From Paucisalibacillus globulus (GTDB lineage Bacteria > Bacillota > Bacilli > Bacillales > Amphibacillaceae): a stretch of DNA of 64,000 bases. The first letter of the stretch is position 1. Each line of letters starts with the position of its first letter. The DNA lies in contig NZ_LT855389.1 in assembly GCF_900184735.1 (NCBI RefSeq), positions 71,087 through 135,086 of the forward strand, read 5' to 3'. The position numbers and the translations under genes are program-made. The notes under the pieces were generated by a model. It ran no database searches, was not told the DNA's origin, and saw only the letters and a list, made by a program, of their open reading frames with translations. This document shows positions 16,924 to 25,607 of the stretch, in pieces.

Positions 16924-16992
16924 CTCCCTCCGTGTACACTTCCGTGCGTTTTCTCTCGGACCAGACCATATTATGCGGAACCCTAGAAAACT
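16903..16992 (-). ncRNA. Guanidine-I (ykkC) riboswitch
   Basis: The reverse strand reads CTAGGGTTCCGC, then GGTCTGGTCCGAGAG, then ACACGGAGGGA and AAAGCCCGGGAGG, which are the conserved blocks of the ykkC/guanidine-I class in the correct order. It precedes two SMR genes. Guanidine binding prevents the overlapping terminator from forming and turns the exporters on. Confidence 0.95.
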
Positions 16993-17028
16993 TTATATTT
17001 TATATTATGACAGGTAAGTAATAAAAAG

Positions 17029-18249
17029 TTAAGTATTATCTACTTTATTGTTTTTTAACAAATTCTGCTCAAATAGTTTAATCATGTTCCTTAACTTATC
17101 TTCTTCCTCAACCGTAGTGCTTTGTTCACCATAACGTACTTTTTGGTATACCTGAATATCACCTTCTAAACCGATACGTTCAAACCAATTCTCTATGGAT
17201 TCATGGCTCATTCTACCAAGTTTAGCCTTAGATGCTTTCCTCTCAAAATCATAGACAATTTTTCGAATAGGATGATTTGGTTTTAACTTCCTTCTTTTAA
17301 AGACTTTACCGAAAAATCGACCATCATCTTTAACTTCGTCCGGCTGTATGTTAAAACCATTCGCTTCCAGGTCCTCAGTTTCATAAGCTTCTGATTTCAT
17401 AGATTTATAAATAATGAACGTAAGGAATAGTACTATTGCACCTATAGAAATAGCTAGTAATAAATTAAAATGATCACCATCCGAAGGTTCAAAATGCATC
17501 TCAACTGTTTCACCTTCAGCAAATCCTGGTGTACCCTCTATAGGCTCCATTTGGTTCACACCACTTTTGAAGAAATCACTGATCCCAAGCCATTCAAAAA
17601 AACGAGCTATGAGACTAGCAAATAAGGTAATTCCACCACCAATTCCAGACCAAAACTTACTTGCTACCCATGACAGAGTATCAGATAACAAATAGATTAT
17701 TAGGATTGTCCCAAGAAAAAATCCACTTATTTTTGCCCATTCTGTCTTATGAAAAGCTCTTTGATTTTCTTTTTCAATCACTAATAAATTACTAAATGTA
17801 AACCCTAATACTATTACGACAATTTGTGTAATAAATACAATTACTACATCAAAATTTCGCATTAAAAATATGCCAAGTATCGTTAGAAGCAAAGTCGCTG
17901 ATATATAAGTAGACTCATAACCAAGAAAACCCTTTCCCCGTATCGCAATATAACGCCAAGCAAATAAGCCGGAAAAAATTATACTTAAAAAGAGTGGGTA
18001 TTCTATTATATAAAATAATAGAAATACTACCGGTATAAACGCAATATAAGGTAAATAGCTGTTCGTCCTATTCGAGATGAAAGAATACACAATCCCAATA
18101 CCAGCTAAAATCGCCAAGTAATACCACACCGGTACATTTCCATAATGATAGAAATTAAACGGAAGCAAAGCTAGATAAATAATTATTCCTTCCGCTAAGA
18201 AGTGATAAGTTTGGGTTATATTCATTTGTTTTGTGCGCACTTCTTTCAC
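17029..18249 (-). CDS. YebA-like membrane protein with C-terminal DUF4129, no transglutaminase domain
   Basis: A 406-residue membrane protein. The N-terminal half has about six hydrophobic helices (about 15-200), then a linker, another helix (about 265-285) and a cytoplasmic C-terminal DUF4129-like region. The last includes NHPIRKIVYDFERKA and SHESIENWFERIGLEGDI (about 320-370). B. subtilis YebA and relatives place a transglutaminase-like domain between the helices and the tail; no such Cys-His-Asp domain is visible here. It is a paralogue of the adjacent 396-residue protein (shared RKM/IVFxFExKA, WFxRLGxExDIxVYQxVRYG). Last gene of the MoxR-DUF58 operon. Confidence 0.75.
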   Translation of the reverse strand: MKEVRTKQMNITQTYHFLAEGIIIYLALLPFNFYHYGNVPVWYYLAILAGIGIVYSFISNRTNSYLPYIAFIPVVFLLFYIIEYPLFLSIIFSGLFAWRYIAIRGKGFLGYESTYISATLLLTILGIFLMRNFDVVIVFITQIVVIVLGFTFSNLLVIEKENQRAFHKTEWAKISGFFLGTILIIYLLSDTLSWVASKFWSGIGGGITLFASLIARFFEWLGISDFFKSGVNQMEPIEGTPGFAEGETVEMHFEPSDGDHFNLLLAISIGAIVLFLTFIIYKSMKSEAYETEDLEANGFNIQPDEVKDDGRFFGKVFKRRKLKPNHPIRKIVYDFERKASKAKLGRMSHESIENWFERIGLEGDIQVYQKVRYGEQSTTVEEEDKLRNMIKLFEQNLLKNNKVDNT

Positions 18250-18266
18250 CTCTATTCTTTATTTCT

Positions 18267-19457
18267 TTATTTCGCTTCAAGTATCTCTTCCATACTTTTT
18301 AATTGCTTTCGTAACAAATCCTTTTCGGAGTCACTTACATTTAGGTGACCATAACGAACACCTTGATAGACATTAATATCTGCTTCTATTCCTAACCGTT
18401 TAAACCAATCTTCTATTGTTTCATGTACTTTTCTGCCTTTATTATGCTTAACAGCTTTTTTCTCAAACTGAAATACCATCTTACGAATAGGATTATCTGG
18501 TACTCTTACCTTTCGATTAAAAAATGAAAACTTCTTCTCATCAACAAGATTATCACGATGAATTTGAATGGGGCTATTTAACATAGCTTCCTGAACTTCT
18601 ACTTTAATAAATCGTCTCTTCACTTGCCTTTTCACAAAAGAAATAGCTAGAAGTACAAGAACAAATAACAACACTACAGCAATAGCAAAGACTAATAATC
18701 CTGACATTTCTTTAAGAACACTTTCATCCGGTGCCATATAACCATAACCATCATGTGTTATCTTGTCAGGGTCTTGGTCTGGCCAACCTCTTTTTTCAAC
18801 CTCCCAAAATCCCAAGAAGTTAGAAACACCAAGAATAGTACTACTTGCCACAAGAATCAGTCCATCCCATAGGGTAACTGTAATACTACGAAGTAAAGGG
18901 TAAGTAGAAAGAAATAATCCAGCCCCTGCAATAAGTAAGCCTATAAAATACCCTGGGATTTTACGATCAATTTGTTTCCGATCTTCTTTAACAACATGTA
19001 CCAAATGACTAGTGATATAGCCAAAAAACAGTATGATAAACTGCAAAAAAGGGTATATCATAAATTTACTATCATGAACAAAAATACTCACAAAAATTGT
19101 GGCAAATACAGTTAATAGTATATAAAGAGGCTCTCTTCTAATTTGTTCTTGATTCTGTATAGCCATATATCGCCAAACTAATAAACCAGATAAAAGAATA
19201 ACGATTAAAATCGGATAATCTAGAAAAAAGAAAATCCCAATTAAAACTGGCGCAATCAATACATACACAAATAAATTTGCATTGAACTTTTTAATTAATG
19301 TAAAAACCACACAAGCTAAAGCAATAACAGCTAGATAACTCCAATACGGTACAAAAAAATATCGGTGATAGAGTACAGGTATAAATACCATAAATAAGAT
19401 AATAGCTTCACTTAAGAAATGGTATGCGTAGGCAATAAGTGGATGATTATGTTGCAT
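18267..19457 (-). CDS. YebA-like membrane protein with C-terminal DUF4129 (paralogue)
   Basis: A 396-residue membrane protein with the architecture of its downstream neighbour: about six N-terminal helices, an extracytoplasmic segment (about 205-245), one helix (about 250-275) and the cytoplasmic DUF4129-like tail ending in WFKRLGIEADINVYQGVRYGHL. The start overlaps the end of the DUF58 gene by 11 bp. The two paralogues probably arose by tandem duplication of a transglutaminase-less yebA. The role is unknown. In MoxR-DUF58-transglutaminase systems these proteins are thought to act in envelope protein maturation or assembly, which is an inference from context. Confidence 0.75.
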   Translation of the reverse strand: MQHNHPLIAYAYHFLSEAIILFMVFIPVLYHRYFFVPYWSYLAVIALACVVFTLIKKFNANLFVYVLIAPVLIGIFFFLDYPILIVILLSGLLVWRYMAIQNQEQIRREPLYILLTVFATIFVSIFVHDSKFMIYPFLQFIILFFGYITSHLVHVVKEDRKQIDRKIPGYFIGLLIAGAGLFLSTYPLLRSITVTLWDGLILVASSTILGVSNFLGFWEVEKRGWPDQDPDKITHDGYGYMAPDESVLKEMSGLLVFAIAVVLLFVLVLLAISFVKRQVKRRFIKVEVQEAMLNSPIQIHRDNLVDEKKFSFFNRKVRVPDNPIRKMVFQFEKKAVKHNKGRKVHETIEDWFKRLGIEADINVYQGVRYGHLNVSDSEKDLLRKQLKSMEEILEAK

Positions 19458-20664
19458 TCCTCATTGCCTCCCTTGCAACCGGTCGAATACCTGCTCCACC
19501 TTCTCCTTCCACTACTTGATATACACTATTTTGTACTTGTTTCCATGAATTCATCATATCGATCGAACCTGCAGGAAGGTCACCTATGAAAATAATGGTT
19601 TTTGGCTTAATAGACTGCTTTCCAATTTGGAAAAGCATCTTATTAAATGGTAGAATTGGAGCCTGTTTATGTACCCTAGCAAGCATTTCTAAGGCATGCA
19701 TGTAGTGAGTTTTTCCTTCCCCCTCGTGTAAATGCACATAAGGTACTTTTCCAGGCTTTCTTGCATTAATATAGATTTCAAACGGTATTCTCATCTTTGT
19801 GGCATATTCGCTAAGAAATGCCGTATAAGATAGTAGGTTCTCTAGATTTTTATTGAAACTCACCATATTTTTATCATTTTCTGTTCCTAAATTAATGACA
19901 AACACAAATGTTCGGTCTACTACCTTTTCGTAAATGTTAGTCTGCATTTTCTGTGTTTTAACCGTTGCTTTCCAATTGATTTTATGGAAAGGATCACTGT
20001 AGCTATAATCCCGAGTTCCAAGTGGGCTTTGCACATCCTCAAATGGAGAGTAATTTAACCTACTTTCTCCCGGCATCATGTGAAATACGGCATTTGCTCC
20101 TTGCACTGGAAGTAATTTGGGATATACAATAAATTCCGTTTGATAAAAATCATAGTATCGTAATCTAAGTCTATTAAAATTTAGTAGATGTGGAAAATCA
20201 TAGGATATATTTTTAACCCTAGCCACACCACGTTGCTCTGCACGCACTGGAAATTCAAGCACCGTTTTCTTTTTCTGAATCATGGATAGGGGAAGTTTTA
20301 TTTCCCTCCAGTATTCCTTCTCATCTTTTACTAGTGTATATGCCTTAATAGCTGAACCAATCTGAAATGTTAATTCTCCATTAATAAGTGGAAATGTAGA
20401 ACGATTTTCGATCTCCATTTTAAAATTAATTTCTTCTCCTGGAAAAAGCTTAATTGCCCGGGGTTTATTCTTTAAAGAAAGGCTCTTCTCCACACTTTTA
20501 TTATAAATTTTATAGGCGATAAGATACGCTGCAAAAATACCAACTGCGATAAAAACAACAGCAGATCTAAAAATAACCCCGATAACAAAGAACACCAATA
20601 ATGCTAAAAAGATATAGTCAAAGCTTCTAGAATCCTCTGTTCCAGCTTCCTTTCTCCATGTCAT
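19447..20664 (-). CDS. yeaD: DUF58 domain-containing protein (YeaD-like)
   Basis: A 405-residue protein. Two N-terminal helices (about 17-50) are followed by an extended beta-rich region and the DUF58 core, with SPFEDVQSPLGTRDYSYSDPFHKINWKATVKT at about 205-240. DUF58 is related to von Willebrand A domains and is almost always paired with MoxR ATPases. Its start overlaps the MoxR stop by 4 bp and its end overlaps the next gene by 11 bp, so the operon is tightly coupled. Symbol follows B. subtilis yeaC-yeaD-yebA order. Confidence 0.85.
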   Translation of the reverse strand: MTWRKEAGTEDSRSFDYIFLALLVFFVIGVIFRSAVVFIAVGIFAAYLIAYKIYNKSVEKSLSLKNKPRAIKLFPGEEINFKMEIENRSTFPLINGELTFQIGSAIKAYTLVKDEKEYWREIKLPLSMIQKKKTVLEFPVRAEQRGVARVKNISYDFPHLLNFNRLRLRYYDFYQTEFIVYPKLLPVQGANAVFHMMPGESRLNYSPFEDVQSPLGTRDYSYSDPFHKINWKATVKTQKMQTNIYEKVVDRTFVFVINLGTENDKNMVSFNKNLENLLSYTAFLSEYATKMRIPFEIYINARKPGKVPYVHLHEGEGKTHYMHALEMLARVHKQAPILPFNKMLFQIGKQSIKPKTIIFIGDLPAGSIDMMNSWKQVQNSVYQVVEGEGGAGIRPVAREAMRNAT

Positions 20665-21605
20665 TGTGTAACTGCCCCTTCTTCAACTGGCACAGGTACT
20701 GCCTCCAGAATCTCTTGTACAATTTGTTCTGATGTCTTTTTTATCGAGCCCTCCATGGTTAAGATTAAACGATGTTCGAATACATAAGGTGTTAGCGTTT
20801 TGATATCATCTGGAGTTACGTATTCTCTCCCTCTTAAGTATGCCCGAGCCTGTGTAGCACGCATAAGGGCCAACATTCCCCTTGGACTGATTCCTAATTC
20901 TACCTCATGATGATTTCTTGAAGCATGAACTAAATCTAACAGATAATCGTAAACAACATCTGAAATCGTAATTTGTTTAATATCTTCTTGTATTAAACGG
21001 ATTTCTTCTAATGATAATACTGGTGTAATTTCTTCATATGGATCACTAGTACGATATGTAGTTAGAATTTGTTTTTCTTCCTCTTTTGTTGGATATCCAA
21101 TATCCACTCTAAATAAGAAACGGTCAAGTTGTGCCTCAGGTAAAGGGAATGTACCATAGTTACTCTCTACTGGGTTTTGAGTAGCAATAACAACAAAAGG
21201 TGCCTCTACTTTAATCGTTTCTCCATCGATAGTTGATTGATATTCTTCCATCACTTCCAACAAACTAGACTGTGTCTTTGGCGTTGCTCGGTTAATTTCA
21301 TCCGCTAGTAGTACATTAGATACTACTGGACCAACACGCAGTTCGAATTCCTGTGTCTTTGGATTAAAGAATCGAATACCAGTTACATCACTAGGAAGTA
21401 CATCTGGTGTGAATTGAACACGATTAAATTCTCCGTTCATTACTTTTGCAAAACTCTTTGCTAGTTTAGTTTTACCAGTTCCCGGAACACTTTCTAGTAG
21501 AACATGACCCCCAGCGAATAATGCTGTGAATAGTAGATCAACAACGTCCTCTTTTCCGTAGATTACACGGTTAAGTGCTTCTTTAGCTAGTCTAATATTT
21601 TCCAT
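20661..21605 (-). CDS. yeaC: MoxR-family AAA ATPase (YeaC-like)
   Basis: AAA+ chaperone-like ATPase. Walker A is ESVPGTGKTKLAKS, Walker B is VLLADEINRATPKTQSSLLEVMEE, sensor 1 is VIATQNPVE and the C-terminal lid contains SPRGMLALMRATQARAYLRGR. The frame extends upstream to 21674, but the ATG at 21603-21605 (MENIRLAKEALN) follows AGGGGGATTTTAG, giving 314 residues, the usual length. It heads the DUF58/DUF4129 operon. MoxR proteins are thought to remodel or mature partner protein complexes; the client here is unknown. Confidence 0.92.
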   Translation of the reverse strand: MENIRLAKEALNRVIYGKEDVVDLLFTALFAGGHVLLESVPGTGKTKLAKSFAKVMNGEFNRVQFTPDVLPSDVTGIRFFNPKTQEFELRVGPVVSNVLLADEINRATPKTQSSLLEVMEEYQSTIDGETIKVEAPFVVIATQNPVESNYGTFPLPEAQLDRFLFRVDIGYPTKEEEKQILTTYRTSDPYEEITPVLSLEEIRLIQEDIKQITISDVVYDYLLDLVHASRNHHEVELGISPRGMLALMRATQARAYLRGREYVTPDDIKTLTPYVFEHRLILTMEGSIKKTSEQIVQEILEAVPVPVEEGAVTQ

Positions 21606-21723
21606 CTCTAAAATCCCCCTAATAGTGATAAAAGTTTGATAATTTATATTATTATAACATGTCTTTATACTCATTTACGATTAATATCTTTAAAGGTTTC
21701 AAAGAAATAAAAATTAATTACAA

Positions 21724-21753
21724 AAAAAGACAAACCAAGCTGGTTTGTCTTTT
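21724..21753 (-). terminator. Terminator after the CNNM/CBS gene
   Basis: On the reverse strand AAAAGACAAACCA and TGGTTTGTCTTTT form a 13-bp stem with a 4-nt loop and a T-run, about 10 bp after the stop codon. Confidence 0.93.
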
Positions 21754-21763
21754 ACCATATTCA

Positions 21764-23044
21764 TTATACTTTTACGATACGAATCTTTTTAATTTGATAA
21801 CCATCATTTTCTTCTACGATGAATTGATAGCCGTCATGTTCAACTGTTGTACCTTTTTTAGCTTCAACATTATGATTGATAACCCAACCAGCTATCGTGT
21901 CAACTTCCTCTTCATCTAGATCTGTACCTAGGAATTCATTTACTTCATATAATAGTAACTTACCATCTACTACCACAGACCCATTTTCTTGTTCTTCGAT
22001 CATAGGTGTTTCATGAACATCAAATTCATCTCTGATGTCACCGACTATTTCTTCAAGTATATCCTCAACCGTAATTAAACCAGCAGTTCCACCGTATTCA
22101 TCAACTACAATTGCCATATGAATACGTTCCTTTTGCATTCTTAATAGAACTTGTTTAATTGGTGTTGATTCTGAAACATGTATAATAGGGCGAATATGAG
22201 GCAAAATCGATTCTTTCTCACTAGTAATATGACCAGTGAATAGTTCCTTAATATTAACTAAGCCAATAATATGATCTTTATCCTGATCAGCAACAGGGTA
22301 TCTGGTATATTGACCCTCTCGGATTACATTTATATTAGTTTCATAACTATCTTCTTTAAAAAAGCAGACCATTTCAGTACGTGGTACCATAATCTCTCGA
22401 GCAACACGTTCGTCAAATTCAAAGATATTGTTTACATACATCATCTCAGCTTTGTTTATTTCACCATTTTTGTAACTCTCAGAAAGAATGAGACGGAGTT
22501 CTTCTTCTGAATGAGCATTTTCATTTCCTTCAACAGGTTTTATGCCCAGTAAACGTACAAACAGTTTTGCTGTTCCGTTTAAAATAAATAAAATAGGGTA
22601 TAAGATAATACGGACCATTAATAATGGCTTTGCTAAAGCTAATGCCATTGCTTCTGCTTTATTTGTTGCTATTGCCTTCGGTACTAATTCGCCAATAACT
22701 ATACGTAAAAACATAATAATGAAAAAAGCAATTAAAAATGACAAAAATCCAACCGAGCTTGTTAAACCAGCATCCTCAAAAAGGGCACGGAACGCTGTTT
22801 CAATCGGACTCTTTCCTAGCCATCCGAGTCCCAATGCAGTTATTGTGATCCCGATTTGGCATACATTAATAAATACATCAAGATTATCATCTATTTTTTT
22901 TAAGCTAATTGCTTTTGAATTACCTTCTTCAATCAATTGATCTATTCGGCTAGAACGGACCTTTACAATGGCAAATTCGGTTGCTACAAAGAAAGCAGTT
23001 AACAGTATCAATGCAGCAACCCAAAGTAAGTTTACTATATCCAA
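21764..23044 (-). CDS. CNNM/CBS-domain membrane protein (UPF0053/HlyC-CorC family)
   Basis: A 426-residue protein with an N-terminal CNNM (DUF21) domain of about four helices (about 1-180), a CBS pair (about 205-330, with IVVDEYGGTAGLITVEDILEEIVGDI) and a C-terminal transporter-associated domain (about 345-426). Homologues such as B. subtilis MpfA/YhdP affect Mg2+ efflux; the old hemolysin label is misleading. Translation starts at a TTG at 23042-23044; an in-frame stop lies immediately upstream, so no longer start exists. The GAGGA ribosome site is in the 3' arm of a hairpin, and the preceding leader looks structured. Substrate is inferred from family. Confidence 0.88.
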   Translation of the reverse strand: MDIVNLLWVAALILLTAFFVATEFAIVKVRSSRIDQLIEEGNSKAISLKKIDDNLDVFINVCQIGITITALGLGWLGKSPIETAFRALFEDAGLTSSVGFLSFLIAFFIIMFLRIVIGELVPKAIATNKAEAMALALAKPLLMVRIILYPILFILNGTAKLFVRLLGIKPVEGNENAHSEEELRLILSESYKNGEINKAEMMYVNNIFEFDERVAREIMVPRTEMVCFFKEDSYETNINVIREGQYTRYPVADQDKDHIIGLVNIKELFTGHITSEKESILPHIRPIIHVSESTPIKQVLLRMQKERIHMAIVVDEYGGTAGLITVEDILEEIVGDIRDEFDVHETPMIEEQENGSVVVDGKLLLYEVNEFLGTDLDEEEVDTIAGWVINHNVEAKKGTTVEHDGYQFIVEENDGYQIKKIRIVKV

Positions 23045-23226
23045 TTAAGATCCTCGTATCCAAGTGATACGGAGGATTTCACCTCCTGATTAATTAAAAA
23101 ATACATACGTTAATCCGACCATATCGTAGATGATTCCACACAAAGGGAAACCGATACATCTGCAAAAGTTATTTGATTCAAATTTACCTTCCCATCAGAA
23201 TCACCTACCTCCCTATCATAATTATA
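23045..23226 (-). promoter_or_regulatory. Structured 5' leader of the CNNM gene
   Basis: A TATAAT -10-like box lies at 23221-23226 on the reverse strand, giving a leader of about 170 nt. Within it GGTGATTC (23198-23205) can pair with either GAATCA (23174-23179) or GAATCATC (23129-23136). Next to the gene, GATCCTCGTATC/GATACGGAGGAT (23049-23060 and 23066-23077, plus-strand reading) forms a hairpin holding the ribosome site. The leader also has a minimal ATG-GGA-AGG-TAA frame behind GGGAGGTAGG. I do not recognise a named riboswitch class. Confidence 0.55.
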
Positions 23227-23327
23227 TTCTATCTAATACAATCAGTCTACAAATATTTCTTCGTTTTCATGTTTTGTACAAGCCTCTCATACAATAAATT
23301 GTAACGCTTGTACAAGGTGGTTAGATT

Positions 23328-23918
23328 ATGATACGGAAAGCACTAGCAATTTTAATCGGAAGTACACTAATTGCTATAGGCATTAATTATTTTGTAATAC
23401 CGCATCATCTAGTTGAAGGTGGGTTAATAGGCGTCGGTTTAATTGGAAAATATGCTTTTGATTTCCAACCAGGATTAACCATTATTATATTAAGTTCCCC
23501 ACTCTATCTCATAGCATTCTTTCACGAACGCAGTTTATTTTATAACGGAATCCATGGACTATTAGTTTCGTCTTTCTTAATAGATTTGCTTCGCCCTATC
23601 TCAACCCACTCATCAGTCCCAATCTTTATTAGTAGTTTAAGTGGTGGCTTCATTATCGGTATTGGAATCAGTATATTACTTATTAACCATGTTAGCAGTG
23701 GTGGAATGGCCCTTATTGCATTACTCTTATCAAAAAAAACATCGATCAATGTCGGCATTTTTATATTATTTTTCGATAGTTTAATCATTCTGGTAGGGTC
23801 CGTCGTTATTTCGGAAACAACTATATTCTACTCTGCATTACTTGTGGGTACGGTTGGATTTACTACGTTGTTTTTTACCAGCTTTTTAAAACCAAAAGAA
23901 ATAGCTCCTCTTACTTGA
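23328..23918 (+). CDS. YitT/DUF161-family membrane protein
   Basis: A 196-residue membrane protein with five to six helices. The N-terminus (AIGINYFVIPHHLVEGGLIGVGLI) and the GGFIIGIGISILLINHVSSGGMALIALLL segment (about 107-135) match the YitT/YczE-like DUF161 pattern. Most family members carry a C-terminal DUF2179 domain of about 90 residues; this one ends after the membrane part, so it is a short form. Start ATG at 23328 behind AAGGTGG. Function is unknown. It ends at a bidirectional terminator shared with the convergent BCCT gene. Confidence 0.78.
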   Translation: MIRKALAILIGSTLIAIGINYFVIPHHLVEGGLIGVGLIGKYAFDFQPGLTIIILSSPLYLIAFFHERSLFYNGIHGLLVSSFLIDLLRPISTHSSVPIFISSLSGGFIIGIGISILLINHVSSGGMALIALLLSKKTSINVGIFILFFDSLIILVGSVVISETTIFYSALLVGTVGFTTLFFTSFLKPKEIAPLT

Positions 23919-23929
23919 GAAGCTATTTC
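23898..23929. terminator. Bidirectional terminator between YitT-like and BCCT genes
   Basis: GAAATAGCT...AGCTATTTC stem, extended by CCTC/GAG(A), with T-rich flank on the plus strand. It overlaps the last codons of the YitT-like gene. Confidence 0.85.
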
Positions 23930-23941
23930 TTTTCAATAACT

Positions 23942-25435
23942 TTATTCTAAGTTGTTGTGGTTTGACTTCAGAATCTTTAGAAAAGCAATAACAATAATAA
24001 CCAGAATAATCGTGAATGGTAATGCAGTAATTAATGAGGCTGTTTGCAATGCATCTAATCCTCCTGCTAACAAAAGTACCACTGCAATGGCGGTTATTAA
24101 TACACCCCATACTATCTTTACAAACAATGAAGGGTTTATACTCCCCTTTGAAGTCATACTGCTCAAAATATAAGTCGCTGAATCTGCTGATGTAACCAAG
24201 AAAGTGAAAATTAACAAGATAGCTAGAACTGAAAGAACACTAGAGATTGGCAATATTTTAAAAGTCTCAAATAATGCAACTGCCACATCTTCATTCACAG
24301 CTTCTGCAATCTTGGTACCTCCATTTAGGTCACTGTTTAGTGCAGTTCCTCCAAACACAGCTACCCATAAACATGCAATAACAGGAGGAACAATTAAAAC
24401 TCCAAAAACAAATTCTCTTATGGTCCTCCCCCTTGAAACCCTTGCAATAAATGCACCAACAAATGGGGACCAAGCAATAGCCCAAGCCCAATAGAATATA
24501 GTCCAGTCTCTTACCCAGTGCCCACCTCTATATGGAGTTAATCGGAGACTATACTCAATAAAATTTGTTAAATAATCTCCCAAACCTAGTACAAAGGAGT
24601 TCAAAATAAATACAGTTGGTCCTGCAAAGAAGACAAACAACAATAAAATTAAACATAAACCTAAATTAATATTACTTAACCACTTAATCCCTTTATTTAG
24701 CCCTGTACTAGATGATAATAAGTAAAGAACTAGCATTATAACCGCAATAATTAATTGAATCCAAGTCGAGTTCGGTAAACCAAAGCTGCTGTTTAGACCC
24801 CCATTCATTTGTAATATTCCAAGTCCTAAGGAGGTTGCTACTCCCATTACTGTAGCAATTACAGCTAAGGAGTCAATTGTATTACGAACGATACTATTAC
24901 CACCTACAATAGGTTTAATAGAAGTAGAAATTAGACCATTCTTCTCTTTTTTAAATTGATTATATGCAATGATTAATCCAACCACTGCAAATACAGACCA
25001 TTGGCTAATCCCCCAGTGAAAAAAACCATACCCCATTGCTATTCTTGCTGCATCGTCTGATTTACTAATTAAGTCAGGAAAAGGAGTTATAAAAAAATGG
25101 GACATCGGCTCCGCAACACCCCAGAATACCAGACCAGATCCAAAACCAGCCGAAAACAACATTCCAATCCAAGTAAAAAATGGATATTCAGGTCTTGATT
25201 TTTGAGGTCCCAAACGAATTTTTCCGTATTTGCTTATGGATAGACCAATTAAAAACATGACAAACGCAAAAACAGCAAGTAAGTAAAGCCAACCAAAATT
25301 AACTGTCGTAAAATTAAATAAGGATTGAGCTACTTCCCCGAATTTCTTAGGTAAAATTGCCCCTAAAAGAACGAGTATAGAAATTATGATTGCAGATACA
25401 TAAAAAACTGGATTGTGATAGGATTGCTTCTTCAT
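23942..25435 (-). CDS. BCCT-family betaine/carnitine/choline transporter (OpuD-like)
   Basis: Sodium-coupled compatible-solute importer of 497 residues with 12 helices. The family signature is visible in HWVRDWTIFYWAWAIAWSPFVGAFIARVSRGRTIREF (about 325-360) and WGVAEPMSHF (about 105). The frame is open to 25543, but the ATG at 25433-25435 (MKKQSYHNP) with AAAGGATTAC upstream fits the family start. Likely substrates are glycine betaine or related osmolytes, consistent with a salt-tolerant host. Substrate specificity cannot be fixed from sequence. It is monocistronic. Confidence 0.92.
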   Translation of the reverse strand: MKKQSYHNPVFYVSAIIISILVLLGAILPKKFGEVAQSLFNFTTVNFGWLYLLAVFAFVMFLIGLSISKYGKIRLGPQKSRPEYPFFTWIGMLFSAGFGSGLVFWGVAEPMSHFFITPFPDLISKSDDAARIAMGYGFFHWGISQWSVFAVVGLIIAYNQFKKEKNGLISTSIKPIVGGNSIVRNTIDSLAVIATVMGVATSLGLGILQMNGGLNSSFGLPNSTWIQLIIAVIMLVLYLLSSSTGLNKGIKWLSNINLGLCLILLLFVFFAGPTVFILNSFVLGLGDYLTNFIEYSLRLTPYRGGHWVRDWTIFYWAWAIAWSPFVGAFIARVSRGRTIREFVFGVLIVPPVIACLWVAVFGGTALNSDLNGGTKIAEAVNEDVAVALFETFKILPISSVLSVLAILLIFTFLVTSADSATYILSSMTSKGSINPSLFVKIVWGVLITAIAVVLLLAGGLDALQTASLITALPFTIILVIIVIAFLKILKSNHNNLE

Positions 25436-25544
25436 ATGTAATCCTTTCTTATAGTAAATTGACGTAGTATCAATTATTCTTCGATGTAATTGTCTATTTA
25501 TGCAGTCTTTTATCATTTGCTTTTTTATCTCTGATAATAACAAA

Positions 25545-25580
25545 GGGTCAGATATCCCAGCTTACTGAGAAATCTGACCC
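25545..25580 (-). terminator. Terminator after the NlpC/P60 hydrolase gene
   Basis: GGGTCAGAT...ATCTGACCC perfect 9-bp stem about 28 bp after the stop of the cell-wall hydrolase gene. On the reverse strand it is followed by TTTGTT. Confidence 0.88.
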
Positions 25581-25607
25581 CCTATATATAGTAGTCTTTT
25601 AATTTTA

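Noticed and set aside
23045..23226. M-box or yybP-ykoY riboswitch
   Set aside because: The conserved M-box GGTGAGGCTCCT-type blocks and the Mn2+ riboswitch loop sequences are not present, so I did not assign a named class.
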